Below, one piece after another: positions 1-8,559 of a stretch of 64,000 nt of DNA (its first letter is position 1; each line of letters begins with the position of its first letter). This DNA is from Ureibacillus galli (GTDB lineage Bacteria; Bacillota; Bacilli; Bacillales_A; Planococcaceae): NCBI RefSeq assembly GCF_014836845.1, contig NZ_JACSQA010000001.1, forward strand, positions 277,054 through 341,053, in the 5' to 3' direction. A program made the position numbers and the translations under genes. The notes below the pieces were generated by a model. The model saw only the letters and a list, made by a program, of their open reading frames with translations. It had not been told where the DNA came from and made no database searches.

Positions 1-21
1 CGCATCATTTTTTTTACTCAT
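1..21 (-). CDS. Partial CDS, first 7 codons only
   Basis: An ATG at 21-19 on the minus strand opens a frame reading MSKKNDA before the window ends. It is preceded by a good ribosome binding site (AAAGGGG, about 7 bases upstream). Nothing can be said about the product. Confidence 0.4.
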
Positions 22-104
22 TTTATGTCCCCTTTAAAATCTAGTCATCGAATTATTATGCAAACAAATAAATTCAAAAAGAATTCATATGTTTTCAAAT
101 AAAA

Positions 105-566
105 TTAATACTTAACGAATGTTGTGACTCCATGATGGGATATGTAATTGCGATGGCTAAGTTCTTCTAACCATTTTTTTGGATTTAATTGAAACAAACC
201 ATAGACGTTTCTATAAGTATATCTTTCTACATTGACCTCAATTGGCTCAGGTCGTTCTTCCATATCACGTCGATACTGATCAAAATCACTTTGACTTGGG
301 ACATTATAGATTTCGATTACATCCCCTACTTCCATATATTTTGCTAAATAGGTGAGAAATAAATGATTACCCACTCCGTAAGCTTCATAGATATATGGCA
401 AAGAGAATAAACCTTCAACTGAATTTTTCCATTCATTATCTATTTCTTGAACTGAAAAAAAGAGAACGTCTTCCTCTCTTTCAAACACAGTTATATTATT
501 ATTTTCTTCTATTTCCTCTGGTATTTTAAAAGGTTTCGAAGATGCTAAAAAAGTAATTTCAGTCAA
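105..566 (-). CDS. Conserved hypothetical protein, 153 aa
   Basis: A soluble, acidic protein with no signal peptide or membrane segment. It begins with a TTG codon preceded by an AGGATGTGAT-type ribosome binding site. The sequence is rich in Glu and aromatic residues, with a YTYRNVYGLFQLNPKKW stretch near residues 115-132 that looks like a folded core. I recognise no catalytic motif and assign no function. It lies alone, separated from the next minus-strand gene by about 160 bases. I am fairly sure it is a gene because of its length and coding-like composition. Confidence 0.7.
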   Translation of the reverse strand: MTEITFLASSKPFKIPEEIEENNNITVFEREEDVLFFSVQEIDNEWKNSVEGLFSLPYIYEAYGVGNHLFLTYLAKYMEVGDVIEIYNVPSQSDFDQYRRDMEERPEPIEVNVERYTYRNVYGLFQLNPKKWLEELSHRNYISHHGVTTFVKY

Positions 567-723
567 TCGTTATCACATCCTATATCAATTGTTGAACTAG
601 TTAATAGCTTTTGGCAATCCTTTGTCTCTCTGTCTTCTTAAGTGGCTAAGTTTTTAGAGGTAGAATTCCCTTCTGATTTTAATCCAATATAAACTTAAAA
701 ATTACCATTTTTTGTTAAATAAA

Positions 724-1131
724 CTAATCGTTTTCATTTTTTCCATTTTGAAAAATACTTAACATGAATGTTAAGCCTGCAACAATTTCAATCATGCCAG
801 AATGAATCACTTTTAAAAACCATACCCCTAAAAATGGCACTGAAATCGAAAAGGCAGCTGATATCGGGACAATTAACGAAAAGAAAAAACATGGAACGAA
901 AACGCAAATAAACAACGGAAAATTAAATTTAATAGACCATTTTTTGATTAAAATAAGTGATAAGTACATACCCCAAATGAAGTAAATTATAAATTTAGAC
1001 CAGTATACAGGAGTATAATTAAACTGTGAACTATCTTTAATTTGATTTTCAATATCAAAACTAAGGATTGTTAGTAAAAATAAACCAATGACCCATATAA
1101 TTTTCCAGCAATAATAAGACCATTCTTTCAT
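724..1131 (-). CDS. Small integral membrane protein, 135 aa
   Basis: A hydrophobic protein with about four predicted membrane segments (roughly residues 8-25, 45-63, 70-95 and 100-125) and a short charged tail (NGKNEND). The ATG start is supported by a strong GGGGGAGG ribosome binding site. I recognise no family. It has its own upstream region and is separated from the secreted-protein gene to its right by a terminator hairpin, so it is probably monocistronic. Confidence 0.7.
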   Translation of the reverse strand: MKEWSYYCWKIIWVIGLFLLTILSFDIENQIKDSSQFNYTPVYWSKFIIYFIWGMYLSLILIKKWSIKFNFPLFICVFVPCFFFSLIVPISAAFSISVPFLGVWFLKVIHSGMIEIVAGLTFMLSIFQNGKNEND

Positions 1132-1228
1132 AAATCAAAACCTCCCCCTTTCATCTTACGATTAAATGCAAAATAAGTTCCAATATTTTACACATAACAT
1201 TCAATTACTTTTTCATTTTCTTTATCCC

Positions 1229-1263
1229 ATAAAAAAGGCGCTGACCCTTGGATCAACACCCTT
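1229..1263 (-). terminator. Rho-independent terminator after the 187-aa secreted protein gene
   Basis: On the minus strand, GGTGTTGATCC pairs with GGGTCAGCGCC (with G-U pairs) and is followed by TTTTTT. It sits downstream of the stop at 1335. Confidence 0.75.
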
Positions 1264-1334
1264 TTAATGAATATTCTAATTACTACTATAAACATAGAGA
1301 TAACTCAGTTTAATATACAAGTTTTATTTTTTCC

Positions 1335-1898
1335 TTAGAACGATTCTGCTTTCGTTGTATAATCTATAGAGTTTGCAATTTGTACAAGTACTTCTGCCGC
1401 CACTTTATCAACCACATCTGAATCTATACTTAAAACATATTGCCAACCATCTCTTTCAAAAACTAATAAATTAAACCCAATATTCGGATCTTCAATATAT
1501 GCTGCTTCACTACCATTTTTCAACTTAAAGACTTCTGAAATATACTTATCAAAAGAAACTTTGTACTTGATTGACCGAACTATAATTTTGTAATGATGTT
1601 GGGCGAATTGATCACTGATCATCGTTATTTCAAAATGGTCGTTCATTTCACCACTCAAATTAGAAAATCTTCCAAATTGATGGGTAAAACTGATGGGCGG
1701 CACTCTGAGGGGCAGTTTCAGTTCTTTTTTAAAATGTTTTTCAAAATCCTTTGTTGCACCTTCTACCGTTTTGTACCCTATTTCAGGATAAATTTCTTCC
1801 ATCGGTTGAGGAGAATCATTTTTGGAATATACCGTTTCATGATTTGTTCCATAAAAGAAGACAGCAAACAACAATATAAGAGGAATCGTTTTTTGCAT
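1335..1898 (-). CDS. Secreted or membrane-anchored hypothetical protein, 187 aa
   Basis: The N-terminus (one Lys, then a hydrophobic run IPLILLFAVFFYG) looks like a signal peptide or single anchor, so the protein probably acts outside the membrane. There is no lipobox Cys. The rest is a mixed alpha/beta domain of about 160 residues ending near DYTTKAESF. An AGGAGCG ribosome binding site precedes the ATG. The layout is reminiscent of small extracytoplasmic DUF4367-type domains, but I cannot confirm that. It has its own terminator and is probably transcribed alone. Confidence 0.7.
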   Translation of the reverse strand: MQKTIPLILLFAVFFYGTNHETVYSKNDSPQPMEEIYPEIGYKTVEGATKDFEKHFKKELKLPLRVPPISFTHQFGRFSNLSGEMNDHFEITMISDQFAQHHYKIIVRSIKYKVSFDKYISEVFKLKNGSEAAYIEDPNIGFNLLVFERDGWQYVLSIDSDVVDKVAAEVLVQIANSIDYTTKAESF

Positions 1899-2016
1899 TT
1901 TGAATCGCTCCTAATTCTCATTATTAGGTTTATTTTCTCCAAAACGTTGACAACTATCCTCTTAAACTAAGTTATTGAAAATACTTCCTTTCATCAATTA
2001 CTATCCATAACTATTT

Positions 2017-2484
2017 CTATTTCATTTGTCTACCATCTAACATTTGATAAAGCAATTGATTAAAAGAAGGATCTTCTTGTGGCTTTAATTTCATCATTGC
2101 GCCAAAGTATTGTTGTGCGGTTGTAAAAGTAATAAATGCACATAGTTCGCTAATTTCCTCTTCCGTAAAGTAATCCTTTAATATATTAAAATGAGCATCA
2201 GATATATCTCCCTTTTGTTTTAAAAAAACTTCTGCAAATCCAACAGCGATAGATGTTTTTTCGTCAAACAATAGCGGGTCAGGTTTCCCTTTTGCTTTGC
2301 AATATTCACATCCATTACTTTGGGCTAAAGTTCTTCTCACTTGTTCTTTCAATTTTGCCGGAAGCAAACCGTCATTTTCTAACACATCTCCTAAATGGGA
2401 CCATCTTTCCATCACTTCTTTGTTATGCCCTAAAAGTCTTTGAAATGGGGTTTCTCCATATTGTGACTCTACAATCCTTGCCAT
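2017..2484 (-). CDS. Carboxymuconolactone decarboxylase/AhpD-like protein
   Basis: A 155-aa all-helical protein of the AhpD-like superfamily. The hallmark is the CxxC pair in NGCEYCKAKGK (about residues 58-68), preceded by the helix KEQVRRTLAQS. In AhpD-type proteins this pair is redox active in alkylhydroperoxide reduction. The usual downstream His of the CxxCxxxH motif is not in place here, so the exact reaction is uncertain. The ATG follows AAGGAGG. It is divergent from the Lrp-family gene at 2617, which may control it (inference). Confidence 0.8.
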   Translation of the reverse strand: MARIVESQYGETPFQRLLGHNKEVMERWSHLGDVLENDGLLPAKLKEQVRRTLAQSNGCEYCKAKGKPDPLLFDEKTSIAVGFAEVFLKQKGDISDAHFNILKDYFTEEEISELCAFITFTTAQQYFGAMMKLKPQEDPSFNQLLYQMLDGRQMK

Positions 2485-2616
2485 ATCATGACCTCCTTGT
2501 TATATTTAATATGGTTTAATTATAATGAAGAAAAAAACTAAATCACATTTAATTCAAAACGAATAACAGGGAAATTTTTTTAATAATTAACGAAATTTGG
2601 GGGTATCACTTTAAAA

Positions 2617-3060
2617 ATGAAAATTGATGATATGGATAAAAAAATTTTGGATGAATTACTTCAAAATAGTCGCTTATCAATGAGTGAACTTGGAAGAAGA
2701 GTGAATTTGTCTTCCCCATCAGTAACTGAACGAGTAAGACAAATGGAGTCATTTGGGATTATAAAAAAATATACGTTAGAGGTTGACTATGAAAAAATCG
2801 GTTTACCGATTCAATGTTTAATAGAAGCAACGATAAAAAACGGCGAATATCTATCTTTTAAACAATATATAGCATCCCTTCCAAACGTAGAATTTTGTTA
2901 TCGGATTGCAGGAAATGCCTGTTTTATGCTTAAAATGCAATTTGATACTCTTGCGAAAGCAGAAGAATTCATTGATGCTGTCGGTCCCTATGCCCAAACT
3001 GTAACCCACTTTATTTTTTCTAGCGTTCCAACAAATTTAAAATTTGATTTGGACGAATAG
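2617..3060 (+). CDS. Lrp/AsnC family transcriptional regulator
   Basis: A 147-aa protein with the standard two-part layout of the family. Residues 1-60 form an AsnC-type helix-turn-helix (MDKKILDELLQNSRLSMSEL, then NLSSPSVTERVRQMESFGII). Residues 65-147 form the RAM ligand-binding/oligomerisation domain. Family members bind amino acids or related effectors and control amino acid metabolism or transport. The ligand cannot be read from the sequence. It is divergent from the AhpD-like gene across a 130-base AT-rich intergenic region, the natural place for its operator. A GGGGG ribosome binding site lies about 12 bases upstream of the ATG. Confidence 0.9.
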   Translation: MKIDDMDKKILDELLQNSRLSMSELGRRVNLSSPSVTERVRQMESFGIIKKYTLEVDYEKIGLPIQCLIEATIKNGEYLSFKQYIASLPNVEFCYRIAGNACFMLKMQFDTLAKAEEFIDAVGPYAQTVTHFIFSSVPTNLKFDLDE

Positions 3061-3175
3061 GAATTAATTGTTTACAATGAAGCTACTCCCTATTGAAGGA
3101 ATAGATTGTCACCCTTGTTTAATCCTTCTTCTCCCTTAGAAGATGAACATAATTAAAAGAAGGAGGACCACTCCC

Positions 3176-3718
3176 ATGAATAAACCTGCACATCTGATGG
3201 GTGGCTTAACAGCAGGAGTTGCTGTCTCAAAATACATAATACCAACGATAAATAACGGAGCGATAGATGGGATCGTGAATATTGGAGTAGTACTTTGCGG
3301 TGCTCTATTAGGATCACTGTTACCAGATATTGATCATCGAAATAGCTATATTGGCAGAAAGCTTAAAATTGCCTCTTTTATAATTAGTAAAACACTAGGG
3401 CATCGAAGTATCGTCCATACACCGATTGTCATTTTTGCATTTTCGGCATTACTTTACTTCCTTACAAACCAATTTACAGGTACAATCCATAACTTATCTC
3501 GCTTATTTGTTATTGGGATTAGTTACGGAATGTTTAGTCATTTATTTTTAGACCTGTTAACGAGAAGGGGCATTCCTCTCCTTTATCCTTTCAGTTCAAA
3601 AAGTTTCCGTATTGCTAAATTTAAAGGGGGCGGCATCGGCGATTCCCTAACAATGGTAATTGGCCCAATTTTAATTGTTTTAATGGTACTAGATACGATC
3701 GTTCCATTTGTTTTCTAA
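3176..3718 (+). CDS. YdjM/DUF457-type membrane metal-dependent hydrolase
   Basis: A 180-aa integral membrane protein of the YdjM (DUF457) family. The conserved metal-ligand-like residues are visible: HLMGG near the start, LPDIDHRNSYIGRK (about residues 51-64), LGHRSIVHTP (about 75-84) and HLFLDLLTRRGIPLLYP (about 124-140). Four hydrophobic segments separate them. The family is described as putative membrane-bound metal-dependent hydrolases of unknown substrate. I chose the ATG at 3176 rather than 3143 because AGGAGG at 3161-3166 is correctly spaced for it. A terminator follows directly. Confidence 0.85.
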   Translation: MNKPAHLMGGLTAGVAVSKYIIPTINNGAIDGIVNIGVVLCGALLGSLLPDIDHRNSYIGRKLKIASFIISKTLGHRSIVHTPIVIFAFSALLYFLTNQFTGTIHNLSRLFVIGISYGMFSHLFLDLLTRRGIPLLYPFSSKSFRIAKFKGGGIGDSLTMVIGPILIVLMVLDTIVPFVF

Positions 3719-3727
3719 AAATACCCC

Positions 3728-3773
3728 AAAAAAGGTGTTATCCTATTTTTACAAATAGATAACACCCTTTTTT
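3728..3773 (+). terminator. Rho-independent terminator of the YdjM-like gene
   Basis: AAAGGTGTTATC pairs with GATAACACCCTTT across a 15-base loop and is followed by a T run. It is nearly symmetric, so it may act on both strands. Confidence 0.85.
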
Positions 3774-3979
3774 AATGAGCACTTTACAATTTGAACTTAC
3801 CGGTAATAGATTTCCCATAGGTGAATCTTTTCAAAGAGCAGTCGGTACTAGATTACATTACTTCTTCGCAAGGAGGGAATAGGCTTTAACGTTCAAGAAT
3901 TTAATCGTTAGCTTGAAAAAAATATTATTTTACTATCCTTTATTTAGTAATAAAGAAGGAAATCCCATTGTTTAGTGTT

Positions 3980-4894
3980 TTACGAATCGAAGTTAGATAA
4001 ACTGTTAGGAAGTTTGATATTAAACCAGTCACTTACATCACATTGGCCATATTCATTATTACCTACTGCAACAACCGTGCCGTCCGATTTTAGACCAACC
4101 GTATGGGCACAACCTGCCGATATCGCCACAATATCAAACCAATCACTTACATTACATTGACCATACTCATTCCAACCTACCGCTACTACCGTGCCGTCTG
4201 ATTTGAGGCCGATTGTATGATTACTTCCTGCTGCAATTGACACAATCTCTCGCCAGTCACTTACTTCGCATTGTCCATGTTTATTGAAACCTACAGCCAT
4301 CACAGTTCCATTTGATTGCAGAGCAATTGTATGAAGATAACCTGCTCCGACGGCTACTATATCAGCCCAGTCGTTAACATTGCATTGACGATAACGATTA
4401 TTACCTGTAGCCAATACGGTGCCGTCTATTTTAAGACCGATTGTATGCCAATCACCTGCAGAAACTGCCACAATATCATGCCAGTCATTCACATTGCATT
4501 CACCGTCATTATTTCGACCTACCGCTACTACCGTACCATCTGATTTCAATCCAACGGTATGACGCCAACCCGCCGCAATCGCCTCAATATTATGCCAACT
4601 GTTTACATTGCATTGATCATACTTATTCCAACCCATAGCCAATACGGTGCCGTCTATTTTAAGACCGATTGTATGAACATTTCCCGTGTTTGTCGCCATA
4701 TGAACTTTACCAGCAGCGACCGCCGTTATATCTCGCCAGTCATTTACATCACATTGGCCCAATTTATTATCACCCACAGCTACCACCGTGCCGTCCGATT
4801 TAAGTCCAACGGTATGCCGACGCCCCGAGGCAATGGTATCTTTTGGCCACTGTTTTATCTGTAACATCGCTTTTTCGGACGAAATAAAATCCAT
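3980..4894 (-). CDS. RCC1/alpha-tubulin-suppressor repeat protein
   Basis: A 304-aa cytoplasmic protein made almost entirely of seven RCC1-like repeats, residues 16-289. Five repeats are exactly 38 residues long and one is 37. Repeat 2 has 47 because of a 9-residue insertion (near HMATNTGN). The core of each repeat is W-x-x-I-x-A-x-x-A-G-x-x-H-T-x-G-L-K-x-D-G-T-V, then N-x-x-x-Q-C-x-V-x-D. Seven repeats would close a seven-bladed beta-propeller, as in eukaryotic RCC1 (inference). Bacterial members are usually binding scaffolds of unknown partner. There is no signal peptide. The ATG follows AAAGGATG. The about 260 bases between this gene and the YdjM-like gene hold only that gene's terminator. 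Confidence 0.85.
   Translation of the reverse strand: MDFISSEKAMLQIKQWPKDTIASGRRHTVGLKSDGTVVAVGDNKLGQCDVNDWRDITAVAAGKVHMATNTGNVHTIGLKIDGTVLAMGWNKYDQCNVNSWHNIEAIAAGWRHTVGLKSDGTVVAVGRNNDGECNVNDWHDIVAVSAGDWHTIGLKIDGTVLATGNNRYRQCNVNDWADIVAVGAGYLHTIALQSNGTVMAVGFNKHGQCEVSDWREIVSIAAGSNHTIGLKSDGTVVAVGWNEYGQCNVSDWFDIVAISAGCAHTVGLKSDGTVVAVGNNEYGQCDVSDWFNIKLPNSLSNFDS
4028..4849 (-). repeat. Seven tandem about 114-bp coding repeats (RCC1 units)
   Basis: The DNA encoding residues 16-289 of the RCC1-like protein is an imperfect tandem repeat with a 114-bp period. Segments such as ACCGTGCCGTCTGATTT recur nearly unchanged, which implies recent duplication or gene conversion among units. Confidence 0.8.
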
Positions 4895-5094
4895 ATTTTA
4901 CATCCTTTCATAAAAGTATCCTAGTAATTATTTAAACTAGTACATTTAATTCATGGATTCCCTACCTCTACTGTTTATTCAAGAAGTAGGTTTTTCTATA
5001 CTATAATTCATTATAATCTTTTTCCGATGGCAAATGCAGTTGTTCATTTCTAAGAAATTTAGAAAAAAATGTATTTAACTAGCAATTTATTAAG

Positions 5095-5133
5095 TTGACT
5101 GAATTTTACGATTATAGTATCATTGGTATACCA
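5095..5133 (+). promoter_or_regulatory. Promoter with GntR/FCD-type operator
   Basis: A -35 TTGACT (5095-5100) and a -10 TATCAT (5118-5123) are 17 bases apart. They are followed immediately by the perfect palindrome TGGTATACCA (5124-5133), which resembles operators of GntR/FadR-subfamily repressors. At the transcription start it would block initiation, so autorepression by the gene at 5153 is the simplest reading. Confidence 0.7.
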
Positions 5134-5152
5134 CATACCAGGGAGGTTAAAG

Positions 5153-5821
5153 ATGAAAAAAATTGAGACAGGGATGGCTTTAAGGGAAATTGCTTTTGAA
5201 GAAATTAAAAAATCCATTCTGAATTATGAACTCTTACCGGGTCAGGCAATTTATGAAAGAGACTTAAGTGAAAAATTAGGAATAAGTAGAACTCCTATTA
5301 GAGAAGCACTCTCGTTATTAGAACGAGAAAAATGGATTGTTTCAAAGCCACGTGTAGGTACGTTTATTAATGAAATTACAGAAGAACAAGTTTTAGAAGT
5401 AATGGAAATCCGAATTATGTTTGACCGTTTCTCACTTGAAAAAATTTGCGGAAATATTACGTCAGAACAAATTAAAAGATTAGAAGGTTACATTGAGGAA
5501 CAAGAAAAAAATAAAACAAACCATCAGAAATTTATTGATTTAGATAAGGAATTCCATTCCCAAATCGTATTATTAACTAAAAATGAGCGATTAGAAAAAT
5601 GGTTTGAGGAAATTGGAGATCAAATTAGATGGTTCGGCTTAAAAGCTATCACGAAAGAGTCACGGATTGAAGAAACAATTTCGGAGCATAAAGAAATTAT
5701 TGAAGCTTTAAAATCACAAGATATCAATCAGCTTCTAAAAGCTTCAAATACCCATGTGGGCAATACAAAAAATGAAATTATTAGCCAATTAAGGAGGAAA
5801 TCAAATGAAGAAAATGATTAA
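5153..5821 (+). CDS. GntR family regulator, FadR/FCD subfamily
   Basis: A 222-aa transcriptional regulator. The N-terminal winged helix spans residues 8-75 (LREIAFEEIKKSILNYELLPG, LSEKLGISRTPIREALSLLE, RVGTFINEI). The helical FCD effector domain follows at 80-210, with the usual Asp/His metal-site residues (DLDKEFHSQIV, SEHKEII, NTHVGN). FCD regulators bind carboxylate metabolites and usually control the adjacent catabolic genes. I start it at 5153, where GGGAGG is well placed, rather than at 5123. Its last codons overlap the start of the DUF2848 gene, showing one operon. The palindrome at 5124 is its likely operator. Confidence 0.9.
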   Translation: MKKIETGMALREIAFEEIKKSILNYELLPGQAIYERDLSEKLGISRTPIREALSLLEREKWIVSKPRVGTFINEITEEQVLEVMEIRIMFDRFSLEKICGNITSEQIKRLEGYIEEQEKNKTNHQKFIDLDKEFHSQIVLLTKNERLEKWFEEIGDQIRWFGLKAITKESRIEETISEHKEIIEALKSQDINQLLKASNTHVGNTKNEIISQLRRKSNEEND

Positions 5822-6476
5822 TTTACACCTTTCCAATGGAGAGATTAAAAAGCATGAAATTCATATTAAAAAAGTAATTGTTGTTGGGTATGGGGGTAGA
5901 AATATCGAAAAAATCCAAGAACACATTGATGAATTGAACGAATTAGGGATTGCACCCCCATCTAGTGTACCGATGATTTACCCACAACAAATTGATCAAC
6001 TTAATTTTTCAAATGAATGTCATAGTAGCAAAACTTCTTCTGGAGAAGCCGAATATGTCTTATTCCATGACGGAACAGAATGGTTAGTTACCCTTGGAAG
6101 CGATCATACCGATCGGGAAGTAGAAAAGGAAGATATTTTAAAGTCTAAATTAATATGTGATAAACCAATTGCATCTGATTTTTGGAAATTAGCAGATTTG
6201 AAAGATGATTGGGATCATATTATTCTCCGTTCCTATGTTACATCCAATGGAGAAAAATATTTATATCAAGAAGACACTTTAGAGGCCCTTTTAGAGGTTG
6301 ATATTTTATTAAAAAAACTGGACGACTTAGGGGAAAAGGATTTAGAAAACACTGTAATTTATTCCGGTACGGTGCCTACAAAAAATGGATTTATTTTTGG
6401 TGAAAAATTCGAATACGAAATCGAACATCCGAAGTTAAACAGAAAAATTAAGCACTATTATTCTATTGTTAATTAA
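5805..6476 (+). CDS. DUF2848 family protein
   Basis: A 223-aa cytoplasmic protein that I place in DUF2848 from its overall pattern: YGGRN near residue 28, PPSSVPMIYPQ near 50, GEAEYVLF near 77, and GSDHTDREVE near 95-105, followed by CDKPIASDFW. The family resembles fumarylacetoacetate-hydrolase-type proteins, and the Ser-Asp-His-Thr-Asp cluster could bind metal or substrate (inference). Its biochemical role is unknown. The start overlaps the regulator gene by 17 bases, with GGAGG inside that gene. It is second in an operon with a transporter and an amidase, which points to catabolism of an imported organic acid or amide. Confidence 0.8.
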   Translation: MKKMINLHLSNGEIKKHEIHIKKVIVVGYGGRNIEKIQEHIDELNELGIAPPSSVPMIYPQQIDQLNFSNECHSSKTSSGEAEYVLFHDGTEWLVTLGSDHTDREVEKEDILKSKLICDKPIASDFWKLADLKDDWDHIILRSYVTSNGEKYLYQEDTLEALLEVDILLKKLDDLGEKDLENTVIYSGTVPTKNGFIFGEKFEYEIEHPKLNRKIKHYYSIVN

Positions 6477-6490
6477 GGAGTGGAATTTAC

Positions 6491-7759
6491 TTGAAAAAGA
6501 AACCAACAAAGGTTAGATGGGGACTAGCATTTTTTTTCTTTATCATTGGTGTAATCGCTTACATGGATAGATCGAATATTTCAATCATTGCAAAACCAAT
6601 GATGGACGATTTAGGTTTAGATAAAGTTCAATTTGGGATGCTTGCATCATTATTCTCATTAGGGTATGCGTTAGTACAAATTCCCGCTGGCCTTTTGGCA
6701 GAAAAATTTGGACCAAGGAAAATGATTACTTTCGCTTTAATATGGTGGTCGGTATTTACTGCATTAACCGGTTTAGTTAAATCCCACGGTTTGTTATATG
6801 CCGTTAGATTTTTATTTGGTGTAGGAGAAGGGCCAATGTTTCCAGCGAATGCTGTATTTAATACAAACTGGTTTAGAAGAGATGAAAAAGCTCGAGCATC
6901 CAGTGCCTTATTGGCTGGTTCCTATTTTGGACCCGTTATAGCCCCTATCGTTACAGTATACATCTATCAATTTTTTGGCTGGCAAGCAGTATTTTATATT
7001 TTTGGGATAATCGGAATTATCATTGCGGGTGTATGGTGGGTGATTGCTAGAGATTATCCTGAAATTCACAAATTAGTAAATGAACACGAAAAAGAATATA
7101 TTATTGAAGGTAGAGAAATTGTTAATACCGACAAGGCGAGAGCACCATGGAAAACATTTTTGAAAAGCTATCGATTTTGGGCATTAGGCGTCCAATATTT
7201 TGTAGTTTTATATATCATTACGTTCTTTTTAGTATGGTTACCTACATATTTACTAGAAGATAGAGGATTCTCATTAACTAAAATGGGATTTGCTGCAAGT
7301 CTACCATGGTTAGCAATATTAATAACTGTCATGTTAGGTGGTATTCTTTCAGACCGTTTAGTACGCAAAGGTTTTTCAAAACAAATTTCTAGATCATCAT
7401 TAGCTATTTCAGGCCTAATTATATTTATTATTTCAATGTACTTAGCTGTTATGACTGTTTCGCCCTATTTGAATGTTTTATGGTTATCATTATGCTTAGG
7501 TTCACTAGGTTTCACCGTTGTTTGTTCTTGGGCTACTGCTACAGATTTAGGTAGAAACTTTTCCGGTTCCGTTTCAGGTTGGATGAACTTGTGGGGAAAT
7601 CTAGGAGCATTCGTGTCACCATTGTTATGTGGTTGGTTAGCGGAAGAGTTCGGATGGAATATGACGTTAGGACTAACGATTGTCCCAGTATTCATTGCAG
7701 CTATCTTATGGTTGTTAGTGAAACCGGATACATCATTATTAAATACAAATGAGGAGTGA
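6491..7759 (+). CDS. MFS transporter, anion:cation symporter (ACS) type
   Basis: A 422-aa permease with about 12 membrane segments. It carries the ACS-family signature near the N-terminus (AYMDRSNISIIAKPMM, then LGYALVQIPAGLLAEKFGPRK). Relatives import glucarate, galactarate, phthalate, hexuronates or other organic anions by proton symport. A TTG start at 6491 is well placed behind AAGGAG at 6475-6480. No competing ATG fits. It is third in the GntR-DUF2848-MFS-amidase operon, and its stop codon overlaps the ribosome binding site of the next gene. The likely role is uptake of the carboxylate the operon degrades. Confidence 0.9.
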   Translation: MKKKPTKVRWGLAFFFFIIGVIAYMDRSNISIIAKPMMDDLGLDKVQFGMLASLFSLGYALVQIPAGLLAEKFGPRKMITFALIWWSVFTALTGLVKSHGLLYAVRFLFGVGEGPMFPANAVFNTNWFRRDEKARASSALLAGSYFGPVIAPIVTVYIYQFFGWQAVFYIFGIIGIIIAGVWWVIARDYPEIHKLVNEHEKEYIIEGREIVNTDKARAPWKTFLKSYRFWALGVQYFVVLYIITFFLVWLPTYLLEDRGFSLTKMGFAASLPWLAILITVMLGGILSDRLVRKGFSKQISRSSLAISGLIIFIISMYLAVMTVSPYLNVLWLSLCLGSLGFTVVCSWATATDLGRNFSGSVSGWMNLWGNLGAFVSPLLCGWLAEEFGWNMTLGLTIVPVFIAAILWLLVKPDTSLLNTNEE

Positions 7760-7764
7760 CCAAT

Positions 7765-8553
7765 ATGAATTATTTAGTATTTCAAATGGAATTGGAAGTT
7801 GGAAAGCCAGAAGAGAATAGAAGAATCATAGAGAGCTGGTTAGAAGCAAACTACAGTAATGATTTAGATATCGTAGTACTTCCTGAAATGTGGTCTACCG
7901 GATATGCGTTGGAAGAATTGAGAGATATTTGTGAAGTGGATGGTTCGCAATCCATTACATTTTTACAGTCGTTAGCTAAAAAGTTTAATGTAAACTTAGT
8001 AGGCGGTTCAATGGCCATATTGGAAGGTAACGATATCTTTAATCGTGCTGTTATTGTCAATCGAACGGGTGAAATTGTTCACAAATACGATAAGATGCAT
8101 CTTGTCCCAATGCTTGATGAGCCAAAGTATTTAAGTGCCGGCCTTAATCAAGTGGAAGTATTTGAACTTGAAGGTGTAAAGATGGGCGTCATTATTTGTT
8201 ATGATTTACGATTCCCTGAAATTATTCGTGATTTAGCCTTACAAGGTATTCAAGTGCTCCATATTGTAGCGGAATGGCCACTTGCAAGGGAGAGTCACTG
8301 GAATACGTTACTCCGTGCGCGTGCAATTGAAAACCAAATGTATGTTGTCGCATCCAATGTTACGGGGACAAAGTTAGGAGTAGAATTTGCAGGTTGCTCA
8401 CAAATTATAGACCCGTGGGGAGATATCGTTCAAAAATTAGATCAAGAAGTTGGTGAGCTTAAAGCAAATTTAGATTTAGATAAAGTACCAAAAATCCGAA
8501 AAGAAGTTCCGATATTCGAGTCCAGAGTACCGGAGAAATATAGAAAATTATAA
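7765..8553 (+). CDS. Carbon-nitrogen hydrolase (nitrilase superfamily), omega-amidase-like
   Basis: A 262-aa enzyme of the nitrilase superfamily with the catalytic triad visible: Glu in VVLPEMWSTGY (about residue 38), Lys in YDKMHLVPM (about 107) and Cys in VIICYDLRFPEI (about 142). The overall pattern is closest to omega-amidase/YafV-type amidases, which hydrolyse 2-oxoglutaramate or 2-oxosuccinamate to the oxoacid plus ammonia. The true substrate is not proven. I start it at the ATG at 7765 because GAGGAG lies 8 bases upstream. The in-frame GTG at 7756 sits inside that site. It is the last gene of the operon. Confidence 0.88.
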   Translation: MNYLVFQMELEVGKPEENRRIIESWLEANYSNDLDIVVLPEMWSTGYALEELRDICEVDGSQSITFLQSLAKKFNVNLVGGSMAILEGNDIFNRAVIVNRTGEIVHKYDKMHLVPMLDEPKYLSAGLNQVEVFELEGVKMGVIICYDLRFPEIIRDLALQGIQVLHIVAEWPLARESHWNTLLRARAIENQMYVVASNVTGTKLGVEFAGCSQIIDPWGDIVQKLDQEVGELKANLDLDKVPKIRKEVPIFESRVPEKYRKL

Positions 8554-8559
8554 TAGTGG

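Noticed and set aside
1593..1970. Plus-strand ORF of 125 codons
   Set aside because: It lies antisense to the 187-aa secreted-protein gene, lacks a ribosome binding site and has a low-complexity Phe/Arg-rich composition.
4028..4849. Tandem DNA repeats as a CRISPR-like array
   Set aside because: The period is 114 bp, a multiple of three, and it encodes RCC1 units; there are no spacers or cas genes.
4316..4864. Overlapping plus-strand ORFs across the RCC1 gene
   Set aside because: They are antisense shadows of a repetitive coding sequence; repeats keep all frames open.
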